A stretch of DNA of 33,217 nt from Flavobacterium psychrophilum (GCA_003243255.1 QFQM01000032.1:1-33217), one strand, 5' to 3'. Positions 1 to 6,682 are shown, numbered from the stretch's first letter. The notes: generated by a model from the sequence alone, not told the origin. Made by a program: numbers and translations.

Positions 1-336
1 CACCATAACGTTCTTAGCGTCTTCAGGGTCTTTAGGTATAAGCATGAACTTTATCTCTTCTTCAAGCTGCGGAAGTCTTTCCTTTGCAGCATCAAGTTCC
101 ATCTTAGCCATTTCTACCATCTCGGCATCGCTGCCATCAGCAATGATTTCCTGGGCTTCAGTCATATTGCCTGTAACCTTAATGTACTCTTCACGCTTCT
201 CAACAAGCCCTTTAAGGTCTTTGTATTCTTTATTAAGCTGAACATAACGCTTTTGGTCGGCAATCACATCCGGCTGGATGATAAGATCCGAAATCTCGTC
301 AAACTTCTGCTTTATTATCTGTAACCTGTCTAACAT
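1..336 (-). CDS. prfA: Peptide chain release factor 1 (RF1), N-terminal part
   Basis: This is the first 112 codons of release factor 1, which recognises UAA and UAG stop codons on the ribosome and triggers peptide release. The reading frame is open to the window edge, so the rest of the gene, including the PxT and GGQ motifs, lies outside. The visible part starts [19 protein letters not shown] and continues as the acidic, Lys/Glu-rich helical domain 1 typical of RF1 (…[19 protein letters not shown] at the edge). That run of residues, especially LIPKDPxDxKNV, is characteristic of RF1 over RF2. The start at 336 is the only sensible Met, and a purine-rich AAGGAATT lies about 5 bases upstream. 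A consensus-like Bacteroidota promoter sits just upstream at 362-390, so the gene probably has its own promoter rather than depending on the Fur-like gene. Confidence 0.93.
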   Translation of the reverse strand, partial: MLDRLQIIKQKFDEISDLIIQPDVIADQKRYVQLNKEYKDLKGLVEKREEYIKVTGNMTEAQEIIADGSDAEMVEMAKMELDAAKERLPQLEEEIKFMLIPKDPEDAKNVMV

Positions 337-361
337 ATCTTTAATTCCTTATTTGGAGGTG

Positions 362-390
362 CAAAATTACGCATTTTTTTTGATTCTCAA
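362..390 (-). promoter_or_regulatory. Predicted prfA promoter (TTG-N18-TAATTTTG)
   Basis: On the minus strand TAATTTTG (369 to 362) matches the Bacteroidota -7 element TAnnTTTG, and TTG (390 to 388) lies 18 bases upstream, close to the usual 19-base spacing. The inferred start of transcription is about 22 bases before the prfA ATG. Confidence 0.5.
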
Positions 391-421
391 TGCAGTATAT
401 TCAATACAAAAACCATTCCGT

Positions 422-796
422 TTACGAACAGTTTTTACAGTGCCCCGTTACCCAGCTGGTAATGCTTTTCTGTACATAACCATCGGGCAGGTTAACGCTA
501 ACCTGTTCTTTAAGGCACTCTACTTTCTGGCAGATGATACATTTAAAATGAAAGTGGTCGTGGTCATGCTTATGCTCATTACAGCTATGGCATAAAGCAA
601 AATAATATTTGCCATCATCGGCCAGTATCTTATGGGTAATACCGTCTTCGCAAAAGCTGTTCAGCACGCGGTAAATGGTTACACGGTCCATTTCGCCTTT
701 TATCTCATTCTCAATCATTTCCTGGCTAAGTGCCGCATTGGAATCTTTCAAAAGGCTTAAAATAGCTGCTTTTGCAGGTGTGTTTCTACGTTTCAT
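422..796 (-). CDS. Fur-family transcriptional regulator
   Basis: A 124-residue metal-dependent repressor of the Fur superfamily. The N-terminal winged helix is visible: residues 1-22 TPAKAAILSLLKDSNAALS, then EMDRVTIYRVLNSFCEDGI at 35-53, matching the Fur recognition-helix signature R(V/A)T(V/I)YR. A histidine-rich metal-binding stretch HKHDHDHFHF at 75-84 is followed by CxxC at C86/C89 and a second CxxC at C120/C123, the usual four-cysteine structural zinc site. The protein is shorter than classical Fur (about 145 residues) because the N-terminal helix is brief. Metal specificity (Fe, Zn, Mn) or peroxide sensing cannot be told from sequence. It is divergent from the thioredoxin-reductase-like gene at 895, with two operator-like repeats between them, so autoregulation and control of that neighbour are likely. 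Confidence 0.88.
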   Translation of the reverse strand: MKRRNTPAKAAILSLLKDSNAALSQEMIENEIKGEMDRVTIYRVLNSFCEDGITHKILADDGKYYFALCHSCNEHKHDHDHFHFKCIICQKVECLKEQVSVNLPDGYVQKSITSWVTGHCKNCS

Positions 797-803
797 CTTG
801 TCT

Positions 804-850
804 AATGCAAATTAGTTGCAATAATTTAATGCAATTATGTTGCAATAATA
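804..850. promoter_or_regulatory. Two tandem operator-like palindromes between fur-like gene and flavoprotein
   Basis: The region holds two copies of TGCAA-N5-TTGCA, at 806-820 and 830-844, exactly 24 bp apart. Each copy sits in the longer context AATGCAA-N5-TTGCAATAAT. The 15-bp dyad is the right size for a Fur-family dimer site, though its sequence differs from the E. coli Fur box and the Bacillus PerR and Zur boxes. The TTG of the second copy is also the -33 element of the predicted promoter of the gene at 895, so bound regulator would block RNA polymerase. The left copy starts 9 bp from the regulator's own start codon. Confidence 0.65.
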
Positions 851-869
851 CGAAAAATAATTAGCTTTG
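840..869 (+). promoter_or_regulatory. Predicted promoter of the thioredoxin-reductase-like gene
   Basis: TTG at 840-842 and TAGCTTTG at 862-869 are separated by exactly 19 bases, a full match to the Bacteroidota pattern TTG-N19-TAnnTTTG. The ATG follows 25 bases after the -7 box. The -33 element overlaps the second operator-like dyad. Confidence 0.6.
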
Positions 870-894
870 CCAAATCATTAATCATCAAACGAAC

Positions 895-1809
895 ATGGAA
901 AACTACGAAGTAATCATCATTGGCGGAAGCTATTCTGGGCTATCTGCTGCCATGGCACTGGGCAGGGCATCACGCAGAACGCTAATTATAGATGCCGGAG
1001 AACCCTGTAACAGGCAAACACCACATTCTCATAACTTTATTACGCACGATGGCGAAGTACCCGCTGTTATTTCGGCAAAAGCCAAAGAACAGGTGCTCGC
1101 CTACCCCACAGTAACTTTCATTAACGATAAAGCCCTGAAATCCGTTAAAACGGACAAAGGTTTCATCATCAGTACCGAAAGCGGAAGCACTTATGAATCT
1201 CAAAAGTTACTCATTGCTTCAGGTGTAAAAGATGTAATGCCACCTATAGAAGGTTTTGCAGAGTGCTGGGGAATATCGGTAATCCATTGTCCGTATTGCC
1301 ATGGTTACGAAGTTAAAAATCAAAAGACAGCCCTCATGGCTAATGGCCCTATAGCAGAACATTTCCTTCCGTTATTACTGCAATGGACAAAGGACCTTAC
1401 ATTATTCACTAATGCTAAATCAACCGTAAGCGATGAAATCACAGCTAAATTCAGGAAGCATAATATCCCCGTAATTGAAGCTGAGATTGAGAGTGTGCAG
1501 CATACTAAAGGCTACATGGAAAGCATTACGTTAAAAGATGGGACTGTTCACAGTTTTAAGGCTATGTATGCCAAGATACCTGCTGTACAACATACTTTTA
1601 TCACTGAAGATTTAGGAGTAAACCTCAACGAACAGGGACTCATTGAAGTCGACGAATTTAAACGAACAAACATCTCTGGTGTTTATGCTTCCGGAGACTG
1701 TACAAGTATGGGACGAGCTGTTATCATGGCAGCCGAAGCAGGCACGAGAGCCGGTGTTACCATCAATAATGATTTATGCGCCGAAGCTTTTGAGAGTTTG
1801 CATTTCTAG
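895..1809 (+). CDS. Thioredoxin-reductase-like FAD-dependent oxidoreductase
   Basis: A 304-residue flavoprotein of the class II pyridine-nucleotide disulfide oxidoreductase family (TrxB-like). The N-terminal FAD motif IIIGGSYSGLSAA is at about residues 7-19. A redox-active dithiol C132-P-Y-C135 followed by HGYE is in the TrxB position, and the C-terminal FAD motif ISGVYASGDCT lies near residues 255-270. The HGYE after the CxxC resembles the GliT/HlmI-type disulfide oxidases more than bacterial TrxB (CATC). The second nucleotide-binding region reads LMANGPIAEH instead of GxGxxA, and the downstream HRRxxxR signature for NADPH is absent, so the electron donor is uncertain. It is divergent from the Fur-family gene and probably under its control. 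Thiol or redox homeostasis linked to metal or peroxide status is an inference. Confidence 0.85.
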   Translation: MENYEVIIIGGSYSGLSAAMALGRASRRTLIIDAGEPCNRQTPHSHNFITHDGEVPAVISAKAKEQVLAYPTVTFINDKALKSVKTDKGFIISTESGSTYESQKLLIASGVKDVMPPIEGFAECWGISVIHCPYCHGYEVKNQKTALMANGPIAEHFLPLLLQWTKDLTLFTNAKSTVSDEITAKFRKHNIPVIEAEIESVQHTKGYMESITLKDGTVHSFKAMYAKIPAVQHTFITEDLGVNLNEQGLIEVDEFKRTNISGVYASGDCTSMGRAVIMAAEAGTRAGVTINNDLCAEAFESLHF

Positions 1810-1868
1810 AATACTACAAAAAAATGTGGTGGTTTCATGATTTAATAAAAAACTTATGATGTAGTAAT

Positions 1869-1894
1869 ATATGTTAAAAAAATAAGTAACATAT
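1869..1894. promoter_or_regulatory. Inverted repeat upstream of first lipoprotein gene
   Basis: ATATGTTA at 1869-1876 and TAACATAT at 1887-1894 form 8-bp perfect arms with a 10-bp AT spacer. The right arm overlaps CATATTTG (1890-1897), a one-mismatch version of the -7 element. It could be an operator; no regulator can be assigned. Confidence 0.3.
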
Positions 1895-1922
1895 TTGCAG
1901 CCAACATAAAACCAACCAATTC

Positions 1923-2324
1923 ATGAAAAAAGTATTTGCTTTACTATGCCTTACGGCACTTACCTTATTTGCAAGCTGTGGTGATGACGACAGCAACAAT
2001 ACAAATGATAAAATTGTAGGAACCTGGAGGTATACAGGCTACATTGACGAAAATGGAACATTTGATCCTGAAACGGACGAAGATCTTGAGTGTTACGAAG
2101 ATTTATTAACTTTCAACAAGAACGGAACCGGTCAGGTAGTAAGCAAGGATTGCGATTTTGGTGACGATAGCTATCAAATTCAATGGTCAAAAGGAAACGG
2201 AGATATGTATATCTTTAGTTATGATGATGAAACAGAGCAAGCCAAAGTAACTTTTGAAGGTAACACAACGATGAAATTTCATTATGAAGGCCTTGAAGCC
2301 GATGTATTTAAAAGAGTACAGTAA
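1923..2324 (+). CDS. Lipocalin-like surface lipoprotein (copy 1)
   Basis: A 133-residue lipoprotein. The signal peptide MKKVFALLCLTALTLFASC ends in a lipobox with the acylated Cys at residue 19. The mature start CGDDDSNN carries the acidic run right after the cysteine that acts as a surface lipoprotein export signal in Flavobacterium and Bacteroides, so display on the outer face of the outer membrane is likely. The rest (IVGTWRYTGY… then alternating polar and hydrophobic strands) resembles the small lipocalin-like / DUF5004-type β-barrel lipoproteins common in this phylum. The specific function is unknown. The next gene is a diverged paralogue with the same layout (IVGSWRLTG, two internal Cys). 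A strong terminator directly downstream separates the transcripts. Confidence 0.8.
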   Translation: MKKVFALLCLTALTLFASCGDDDSNNTNDKIVGTWRYTGYIDENGTFDPETDEDLECYEDLLTFNKNGTGQVVSKDCDFGDDSYQIQWSKGNGDMYIFSYDDETEQAKVTFEGNTTMKFHYEGLEADVFKRVQ

Positions 2325-2341
2325 AAATTAACTTTCATAGC

Positions 2342-2370
2342 AACAGCAGGCTGACAGCCTGCTGTTTTTA
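2342..2370 (+). terminator. Intrinsic terminator after lipoprotein copy 1
   Basis: Perfect 11-bp stem AACAGCAGGCT (2342-2352) with AGCCTGCTGTT (2356-2366), a 3-base loop, then a T-rich tail. Confidence 0.85.
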
Positions 2371-2432
2371 TTTATAAGTATTTCATTGTAAGACAATATT
2401 TTGCATATTTGTTATACTAAAACCAATCTGCT

Positions 2433-2837
2433 ATGAAAACAATTCTTAAATCAATGCCGGCATTGCTGGCAATCCTGCTGCTTACAGGCTGTAACAGCGA
2501 TGATGACAACAACAGCCAACATTCTATTGTTGGCTCATGGAGACTGACAGGGATTCATGAATACAGTTTAGACACATTTATACCTGTCGAAGAATGTTAT
2601 TTTGAAAGAACCACTTTCGAAGCCAATGGTAATGCTCTTACTCTAACAGAAGATTGTGACGATTTACCGTCTGCTTATTATTTTATGTGGGAAAAAGCAG
2701 AGGGAAATACCTACAATTTTATTCATGAAGGAGATATGATCATTCCTGAAGAGGTAAATTTTCAGGGCTCCGATAAAATAATCATCACTTTTGGAGATGA
2801 TTCGGCCAAAGAATACCAAAAAATACTATTCGAATAA
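2433..2837 (+). CDS. Lipocalin-like surface lipoprotein (copy 2)
   Basis: A 134-residue lipoprotein paralogous to the one just upstream. The signal peptide ends in LLLTGC and the mature protein starts CNSDDDNNS, again an acid-rich surface-export signal. The conserved core IVGSWRLTG follows about 12 residues after the Cys, and two further cysteines (in EECYFE and EDCDD) line up with ECYED and KDCDF of copy 1. Those cysteines could form a disulfide in the barrel. No ligand or enzymatic residue is recognisable. The AraC-type regulator begins only 8 bp after the stop, with no terminator between, so the two are probably co-transcribed. Confidence 0.8.
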   Translation: MKTILKSMPALLAILLLTGCNSDDDNNSQHSIVGSWRLTGIHEYSLDTFIPVEECYFERTTFEANGNALTLTEDCDDLPSAYYFMWEKAEGNTYNFIHEGDMIIPEEVNFQGSDKIIITFGDDSAKEYQKILFE

Positions 2838-2845
2838 ATCCATAC

Positions 2846-3664
2846 ATGGAATACAAAACGTATATCCCTGACCAAAAACTTGCGAAACAGGTAAAGCTGT
2901 ACTGGAGTATTGAAAACCTTGAAAATGATGCTCCCCACGAAAGGGAGCGCATTTTTCCTGATGGCTGTATTGAACTTATTTTCAATTATAGTGACCGCTG
3001 GAAAAAATATGATACAGATACTGATTTTCATATTCAGGAGCCCTGCTTTATCCATGGGCAGCTAAAAACCTATTTTGAACTTGAAGCTACCGGAAACATT
3101 GGGGTATTCAGCGCCCGGATGCATCCTGCCGGATTACAGCCTTTCATTGATTTTGATGTAGATACTTTTACCGGCAACACCCTAGCCATGACTCAGCTAT
3201 GGGGAAAGGATGGCGAAACCCTGGAAAAAGATATGCTGGGCTGCAAGAGCAATGAAGAGCGTGTTGATGTACTCGAAGCGTTTCTTTTAAGCAAACGACA
3301 GCAACTTAAGATTGACAACGCTCCGGTAGAATATTGTGTTGATGCCATGATACAAAGCGTAGGCAACATAAGCATTGACGAACTTGCCGAGAGTCTTGAC
3401 ATAGGCAAACGACAACTCGAAAGGCGTTTTACAGCTGCTGTTGGCATTTCGCCAAAACTGTTTGCCCGCATTACCCGTTTCCAGAATATATTACAGCTGA
3501 TAGAAAATCAGGAGTTCAAAAGCTTTACAACAGTAGCCTATGAAGGCGGATTTTATGACCAGGCACACTTCATTAAAGATTTCAGGGATTTTACAGGACT
3601 TAACCCTAAACAGTATTTTTCTGAAAACCTTGAAATGGTAAAACATTTCACTTTTGATGACTGA
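2846..3664 (+). CDS. AraC-family transcriptional regulator with DUF6597-type sensor domain
   Basis: A 272-residue regulator. Residues 1 to about 110 (YIPDQKLAKQVKLYWSIE, then FPDGCIELIFNYSDRW) match the N-terminal DUF6597 domain of this AraC subgroup, where it is presumed to sense a ligand. The C-terminal AraC DNA-binding domain spans roughly 165-262: the first helix-turn-helix ISIDELAESLDIGKRQLERR and the second FTTVAYEGGFYDQAHFIKDF, followed by the hallmark FTGLNPKQY. The start ATG is the first in frame and lies 8 bp after the preceding lipoprotein stop, which suggests an operon and possible feedback control of the lipoprotein. Target genes and effector are unknown. Confidence 0.88.
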   Translation: MEYKTYIPDQKLAKQVKLYWSIENLENDAPHERERIFPDGCIELIFNYSDRWKKYDTDTDFHIQEPCFIHGQLKTYFELEATGNIGVFSARMHPAGLQPFIDFDVDTFTGNTLAMTQLWGKDGETLEKDMLGCKSNEERVDVLEAFLLSKRQQLKIDNAPVEYCVDAMIQSVGNISIDELAESLDIGKRQLERRFTAAVGISPKLFARITRFQNILQLIENQEFKSFTTVAYEGGFYDQAHFIKDFRDFTGLNPKQYFSENLEMVKHFTFDD

Positions 3665-3732
3665 TGACGCATTTTTACAATTTTTCTTTTGCCCCATGCC
3701 TCATCTTTGCCTCATAACAAAATCAATTAGTC

Positions 3733-4251
3733 ATGAAACTTAAAACTACTTTATTATCAGCAGCTGTAATAACGGCATTTATCGCCTGCAAAAAAGAAAC
3801 TGCTACAGAAACTCCTGCTGCCGACGTAACACCCACTAAAACCTACGCCAATCTGGAAAAAGCCAACTGGTTCCTTGGGGAGTGGGGTAATAAATCGACT
3901 GAAGGCGAACTTACAGAACGCTGGAAAAAAGAAAACGATTCGCTTTTCCTTGGTGAATCCTATTTTGTTAAAAAAGGGATAGATACCGCTTTTGCAGAAC
4001 ATGTAAAATTATGGGAATCAAACGGAAAACTAACCTATACCGCAAAGGTTGCGAATCAAAACGATAGTGAAGCTGTAGACTTTGAAATGACATCATCCAC
4101 CGATAACCAGATTATTTTTGAGAACCCTAAACATGATTATCCAAACAAGATCGTTTATAACAAAATAAGTAACGATTCATTGGTTGCCGAAATATTTGGG
4201 ATACAGAAAGGAAAGCCTGCATCAGAGAAATTTGCCATGAAAAAAAGGTAA
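3733..4251 (+). CDS. DUF6265-like lipoprotein
   Basis: A 172-residue predicted lipoprotein. The signal peptide ends TAFIAC (Cys about residue 19), then a Thr/Pro/Ala-rich linker of roughly 20 residues. The mature domain begins LEKANWFLGEWGNKSTEGELTERW; the pattern WxxGxW…G…E.W is typical of the DUF6265 β-barrel family, with FENPKHDYPNKIVY further on as a second conserved block. These proteins are lipocalin-like and of unknown function. The residues after the cysteine (KKETATE) are only mildly acidic, so surface versus periplasmic location is open. The gene stands alone between the AraC regulator and a terminator at 4275. Confidence 0.8.
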   Translation: MKLKTTLLSAAVITAFIACKKETATETPAADVTPTKTYANLEKANWFLGEWGNKSTEGELTERWKKENDSLFLGESYFVKKGIDTAFAEHVKLWESNGKLTYTAKVANQNDSEAVDFEMTSSTDNQIIFENPKHDYPNKIVYNKISNDSLVAEIFGIQKGKPASEKFAMKKR

Positions 4252-4274
4252 ATCTTAACCTTAAATTAAATAAT

Positions 4275-4302
4275 AAAGCCCTGTCTTAAGCAGGGTTTTG
4301 TT
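4275..4302 (+). terminator. Intrinsic terminator after DUF6265-like gene
   Basis: AAAGCCCTG (4275-4283) pairs with CAGGGTTTT (4291-4299) through one G-T wobble, around a 7-base loop. The T-run is part of the right arm and continues into TTATTTTA. Confidence 0.7.
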
Positions 4303-4325
4303 ATTTTAGCGAAAATTTAAACCGC

Positions 4326-4892
4326 ATGCTACTACTTCAGGAAAAGATATACGAGAAACTAGATTATACCACACAGCCACTACGAAAAGGAGAATATGAC
4401 AACTGTACTTTTTACAATTGCAACTTCGCTTCTGTAGACCTTACCGGTATGGTATTTACTGAGTGTGTGTTTAATGATTGTAACTTTACAATGGCAAACC
4501 TAAAAGGTACTGCTTTTAAGGAAGTTGACTTCAACGGATGTAAAATGACAGGACTAAACTTCAGCGTATGCGAACCTTTCCTGCTTGCAATGCAGTTTAC
4601 GGAGTGCCAACTGAACCTCGCCTCTTTTTACGGACTGAAACTAAAGAACACCCGTTTCAAAAAATGCAGCCTTGAAGAAGCTGATCTCGTTCAGGCTGAT
4701 TTTAGAAATGCAGCTTTTGACGAATGCAATCTTAGCAATGCTGTTTTTGAAAACACCAACCTCGAAAATTCGGATTTACGAACAGCTACCAACTACAGTC
4801 TTGACCCTGAGGCCAACCGAATGACGGGTGCTAAGTTTACAGTACAGGGATTACCCGGATTATTAAATAAGTACAAGCTCGATATAGAATAA
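4326..4892 (+). CDS. Pentapeptide-repeat protein (Qnr/MfpA-like fold)
   Basis: A 188-residue protein made almost entirely of pentapeptide repeats of the A(D/N)LxX / (C/S/T)xF type: CTFYNCNFASVDLTGMVF, CVFNDCNFTMANLKGTAF, CSLEEADLVQADFRNAAF, CNLSNAVFENTNLENSDL. They fold as a right-handed quadrilateral β-helix. The break around SVCEPFLLAMQF (about residues 79-90) resembles the loop interruptions of Qnr proteins, which mimic DNA and protect gyrase from quinolones. The length is a little under plasmid Qnr (about 214-218). Chromosomal relatives are widespread and most have no proven resistance role, so the function is left open. No signal peptide is present, so it is cytoplasmic. Transcription ends at the bidirectional terminator at 4891. 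Confidence 0.85.
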   Translation: MLLLQEKIYEKLDYTTQPLRKGEYDNCTFYNCNFASVDLTGMVFTECVFNDCNFTMANLKGTAFKEVDFNGCKMTGLNFSVCEPFLLAMQFTECQLNLASFYGLKLKNTRFKKCSLEEADLVQADFRNAAFDECNLSNAVFENTNLENSDLRTATNYSLDPEANRMTGAKFTVQGLPGLLNKYKLDIE

Positions 4893-4919
4893 AAAAATCC
4901 GCTTAATGCGGATTTTTTT
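4891..4919. terminator. Bidirectional terminator between convergent genes
   Basis: Perfect 12-bp arms: an A7 run plus TCCGC (4891-4902) and GCGGA plus a T7 run (4908-4919), with a 5-base loop. The A and T tracts make it work in both directions, for the pentapeptide-repeat gene (+) and the Smr-domain gene (-). Confidence 0.88.
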
Positions 4920-4920
4920 A

Positions 4921-5481
4921 TTATCGTCTGTCAACGTTTTGTCTTATATATACTTCAGTTGCACCTAGTCCGTATTTCTGATAATCGGCATCGCGAAAGT
5001 CTATGCCTTCATATCGTCCAAGAAGAAAATCAAGCTCTGCTTTCAGTACGCCCTCACCCACTCCATGAATGAAGACTATCTTCTGCATCCTGTTTTTTAT
5101 GGCAAAATCAAGCTGCCTTTTAGCTGTCTCAGATTGTAATGTAAGTATATCATAATTTGACATACCTCTTTTGCTCGGAACAAGTTTTTCGATGTGAAGG
5201 TCTACTTCCAGAACAAACTCTTCTTTCCTGGATTTCTTTTCCTTTACAAAACTCCTCTTTTTAGGCTCTTCTTTCTCTCTGATAACAGAACCCGGGCTTT
5301 GTTTTGAAAAAAATGATTTCAATTCTCCGCCATTATGATTCTTAACCAGTTCGTTTTCTTCAAACAGCAGTTCGAATCCCTCATTGGTTTCCACAACGAT
5401 TTTACCGTTTCTGAAAGCTTTTACGCGTCCGCTAAACGAATCATCAAGAACAATTACCTCATCACCAATACTAAACTTCAT
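4921..5481 (-). CDS. Smr-domain protein (MutS2-like C-terminal domain, no ATPase)
   Basis: About 186 residues. The N-terminal part (MKFSIGDEVIVLDDSFSGRV…) looks like a small SH3-like β-barrel. After a charged Lys/Glu linker comes a C-terminal Smr domain with VDLHIEKL (the DxH motif) and the loop FIHGVGEGVLK (HGxGxGxL). Smr domains are nicking endonucleases or nucleic-acid-binding domains best known from MutS2, but here the MutS core is absent; such DUF2027-like proteins are typical of Bacteroidetes. I chose the start MKFSIGDE at 5481 because the domain begins there; an in-frame ATG at 5502 would add seven residues (MKMNRVI). The start overlaps the end of the upstream small membrane protein gene by 11 bp, implying translational coupling. 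Confidence 0.85.
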   Translation of the reverse strand: MKFSIGDEVIVLDDSFSGRVKAFRNGKIVVETNEGFELLFEENELVKNHNGGELKSFFSKQSPGSVIREKEEPKKRSFVKEKKSRKEEFVLEVDLHIEKLVPSKRGMSNYDILTLQSETAKRQLDFAIKNRMQKIVFIHGVGEGVLKAELDFLLGRYEGIDFRDADYQKYGLGATEVYIRQNVDRR

Positions 5482-5665
5482 TATCACCCGATTCATTTTC
5501 ATCCCTCTGATGCTTAGAAGGAACCTTAGACATAAGCTTCATCATCCCATACATAAAAATCACTATGCAGCCTATCATGATGATCATGTTTGGCTTAGCC
5601 TTAGACTGTTCGAAAAGAGCTACAAAAGCTGCAGCAAAAAATAAGACTATATAAATGGTTTTCAT
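5471..5665 (-). CDS. Small two-helix membrane protein
   Basis: A 64-residue protein with two hydrophobic segments, about residues 3-17 (IYIVLFFAAAFVALF) and 27-45 (MIIMIGCIVIFMYGMMKLM), joined by a short basic loop (EQSKAKPN), with a charged C-terminal tail. No known family is recognised. It is likely an inner-membrane protein. Its 3' end overlaps the Smr-domain gene, so both are probably one transcript. A good -7 element lies just upstream. Confidence 0.7.
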   Translation of the reverse strand: MKTIYIVLFFAAAFVALFEQSKAKPNMIIMIGCIVIFMYGMMKLMSKVPSKHQRDENESGDNEV

Positions 5666-5686
5666 CCGGTAATGCTTTAATTACCG

Positions 5687-5694
5687 CAAATATA
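5687..5694 (-). promoter_or_regulatory. -7 promoter element for the small membrane/Smr operon
   Basis: On the minus strand TATATTTG is a full match to TAnnTTTG, 21 bases before the ATG at 5665. No clear TTG -33 box at the usual distance. Confidence 0.35.
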
Positions 5695-5720
5695 AACTTT
5701 CTAAATCAATATAAGCCTCT

Positions 5721-6644
5721 CTAAAAATATACTGCACATCCCGGCAATGCCGATTTAACCCTTGCTTTCTCGACATCATTTAACGGATTTCCTGTTAGTA
5801 TCAGGGTTTTTAAGCCCTTCATTTTTGAAATACCGGCAGGAAGCTTAGTAATCGAATTATGGGCCAGCGAAAGCATTTCAAGCACTTCGAGATTTGTAAT
5901 GCCTTCAGGCAATTCAGTAAGCTTATTATGATCTGCCATGATGGATTTGAGTTTTTTAAGCGTTCCTAAAGCCTCAGGAAAACTGCGTAACTGATTGTAT
6001 TCGATATTTAAATCTACCAGTGATTGCAGTTTTAGCCATTCATTATCAAACTCATTAAACTGATTGCGTCCTACATGAAATGTTCTTAGTTTTTTAAGTT
6101 TAGAGATGCTCTCGGGCAGATAGCTCAACTGGTTATCGTCAACCGCCAGTACCTCGAGGTTACTGCATTCACCTATTTTATCAGGCAGTGATGTTAGCGA
6201 ATTTTGCGACAGGTAAAATGTCTTCAGCTTCTTTAAATTTTTGACAGCATCAGGAACTGTTGCGATATCATTGTCCGAAAGATTCAGGTTCTGTAATGAT
6301 TTGAACACACCTATCTCTGACGATATATATTTAAGGGTATTTCCCTGAAGATTCAGTATCTCTAATTTAGTTAAGGCAAACAAAGGCTTATCCCAATGTT
6401 CGAGATTATTACCCATCAGGTTTATAAAGGTCAGTTCTTTTAACTGTCCTACTTCATCAGGTACGGTAAAATAATGCCTGTCCCTAAGATTTAGCTGAGT
6501 TACGCCTGTTGCTTTCATAGCATCGGCAATACTATAGTAAACCGGTGCTTTAATAGGATTGATGGTTTGTGCAAATGATGATGCTCCCCAAAATAAAGAG
6601 GCCGAAAGAAAGAATGCAGAAACTACTTTTTTATTCATTTTCAT
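5721..6644 (-). CDS. Secreted leucine-rich-repeat protein
   Basis: About 307 residues. The start at 6644 (MKMNKKVVSAFFLSASLFWG) gives a clean signal peptide ending ASSFAQ, so the protein is exported. The in-frame ATG at 6698 lies upstream of a terminator hairpin and would add 18 residues that spoil the signal peptide, so I reject it. Then come roughly ten leucine-rich repeats of 23 residues with the pattern LxxLxxLxLxxNxLxxLPxxI, for example LKTFYLSQNSLTSLPDKIGE and LEVLAVDDNQLSYLPESIS. This is the bacterial/Shoc2-like class of protein-binding solenoid. There is no lipobox and no T9SS domain, so it is probably periplasmic. A partner is unknown. It lies 58 bp behind the PhoX-like gene but a terminator separates them, so co-expression would need read-through. 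Confidence 0.85.
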   Translation of the reverse strand: MKMNKKVVSAFFLSASLFWGASSFAQTINPIKAPVYYSIADAMKATGVTQLNLRDRHYFTVPDEVGQLKELTFINLMGNNLEHWDKPLFALTKLEILNLQGNTLKYISSEIGVFKSLQNLNLSDNDIATVPDAVKNLKKLKTFYLSQNSLTSLPDKIGECSNLEVLAVDDNQLSYLPESISKLKKLRTFHVGRNQFNEFDNEWLKLQSLVDLNIEYNQLRSFPEALGTLKKLKSIMADHNKLTELPEGITNLEVLEMLSLAHNSITKLPAGISKMKGLKTLILTGNPLNDVEKARVKSALPGCAVYF

Positions 6645-6650
6645 AAAATC

Positions 6651-6682
6651 AAAAAAGGGCCGGTATAATGGCATACCGACCC
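6651..6682 (-). terminator. Intrinsic terminator after the PhoX-like gene
   Basis: Read on the minus strand, GGGTCGGTAT (6682-6673) pairs with ATACCGGCCC (6666-6657) via one T-G wobble and a 6-base loop, followed by six T (6656-6651). It lies 7 bp upstream of the LRR start codon chosen here. Confidence 0.82.

Noticed and set aside
44..241. Plus-strand Ser-rich ORF at the left edge
   Set aside because: It is the antisense of prfA, which is certain from sequence.
982..1203. Minus-strand ORF inside the flavoprotein gene
   Set aside because: A shadow of a well-supported gene on the other strand, with no recognisable domain or promoter.
4326..4892. Acquired quinolone-resistance cassette
   Set aside because: No integron site, insertion sequence or odd base composition surrounds the pentapeptide gene, so mobile origin is not supported.
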